Positions 63,625 through 64,000 of a DNA stretch of 64,000 bases are shown here, in pieces. The notes under the pieces were generated by a model. It was not told the DNA's origin and searched no databases. It saw only the letters and a list, made by a program, of their open reading frames with translations. Within the stretch, counting starts at the first letter, position 1, and each line of letters begins with the position of its first letter. A program made the position numbers and the translations under genes. The DNA is taken from positions 11,045,280 to 11,109,279 of the forward strand of contig JAKZAP010000006.1 of NCBI GenBank assembly GCA_023053575.1. Direction: 5' to 3'. Origin of the DNA: Branchinecta lynchi (Eukaryota; Arthropoda; Branchiopoda; Anostraca; Branchinectidae).

Positions 63625-64000
63625 AAAAAATTGTTTTTCTTGGATTTACTGCAAGAGAGCTTAGAGCTGTAAAAACATGAAGCCGACTCAGGACGTGGTT
63701 TGCTTTTTGCACAAGCTCTTTCGAAGTCCGGTCGAACACTGTGATAGCTGTATCATCGGCGAAAGATGTTAAAACTGAATCGTTTAGATAAAATCGAAGG
63801 GTATCCACATATACCAAGAATAGTAACGGGCCAAGGACTGACCCTTGGGGAACACCACAATTTATAGGCATAGCTGCACTAGATATGTCACTCATCACCA
63901 CCTTCATTGATCTTCCGCACAAGTAAGACCGAAACCAACTTAATGCCGTATCCTTAATTCCAAGATTTCGCAGCCTTTTCAGTAAAATTTCAAAATCCAC
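63614..64000 (-). CDS. LINE-d ORF2 reverse transcriptase core (partial)
   Basis: 128 codons to the window edge. VDFEILLKRLRNLGIKDTAL follows motif A, GVPQGSVLGPLLFLVYVDTL is motif B and SFADDTAITV the catalytic motif with both aspartates. The first aspartate (motif A) must lie just beyond 64000. Confidence 0.88.
   Translation of the reverse strand: MDFEILLKRLRNLGIKDTALSWFRSYLCGRSMKVVMSDISSAAMPINCGVPQGSVLGPLLFLVYVDTLRFYLNDSVLTSFADDTAITVFDRTSKELVQKANHVLSRLHVFTALSSLAVNPRKTIFYGV

Larger units (their letters stand above)
62700..64000 (-). mobile_element. LINE-d, non-LTR retrotransposon, 5' part beyond the window
   Basis: Minus strand: RT motifs, thumb, C-terminal region, then a 3' UTR with C/G runs at 62864-62883 and a 3' end CTAAATGTCAATGTCTA at about 62700 that abuts A19. 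It differs from LINE-a to LINE-c in sequence and has no C-terminal finger. At least two frameshifts. Confidence 0.85.

Overview
This window is non-coding-rich DNA from an animal genome, most likely an aquatic invertebrate. There is no bacterial gene organisation. Two interrupted exons with good splice sites (31501-31742 and 52663-52895, + strand) join in frame and look like part of a large ARF guanine-nucleotide exchange factor of the BIG/ARFGEF3 type. Almost everything else is transposon-derived, so the window reads as one host gene's introns (about 20.9 kb between the two exons) packed with nested mobile elements. The species cannot be named from this sequence.

Two dispersed element families dominate, called A and B here. 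Family A has about 19 copies. It ends in the palindrome TTTTGGGATCCCAAAA on one side and in GGGATCCCA...GGTCTTGTT on the other, with a core of about 136-bp tandem units and a (GTCC/GTCT)n microsatellite near the palindrome end. Family B has about 11 copies. It starts with a hairpin (GGCACTTGAG paired with CTCAAGTGCC), is often followed by a GTCY microsatellite, has a core of degenerate tandem units (281 bp in the best array), and ends with a small GAGCT/AGCTC hairpin followed by CTTGTT. Both families end in CTTGTT, show no target-site duplication, sit in T-rich sequence and share one internal module. This is the known style of non-autonomous Helentron-like elements (HINE, pearl, mini-me types), and the two families are my best candidate for something undescribed.

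Cut-and-paste transposons are also clear. Four hAT-type elements have perfect 8-bp target duplications (3673-4020, 31958-33137, 34267-34591, 50514-51968). One Harbinger-like element has a TTA duplication (44144-44510), and two long-inverted-repeat elements are flanked by TA (29951-30330, 59124-59473). Two of the insertions have unoccupied paralogous sites inside this same window.

LINE retrotransposons lie at both edges and at several internal sites. LINE-a (1-3090, -) has gag-like ORF1, endonuclease and the start of reverse transcriptase. LINE-b (39362-41018, -) and LINE-c (61908-62447, +) share a C-terminal zinc-finger family. LINE-d (62700-64000, -) is the 3' half of another element. All carry frameshifts or truncations, so none looks active within the window.

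Layout: 1-3.1 kb LINE-a; 3.4-4.0 kb an unrecognised coding-like ORF and a hAT; 4.5-9.4 kb a long tandem repeat broken by A1-A3; 9.4-16.5 kb unassigned DNA with A4 and B1; 16.5-23.7 kb an almost continuous A/B cluster; 23.7-31.5 kb mixed; 31.5-31.7 kb host exon; 31.7-52.7 kb intron with the deepest nesting; 52.7-52.9 kb host exon, whose 3' end is tandemly duplicated; 53-64 kb further repeats.
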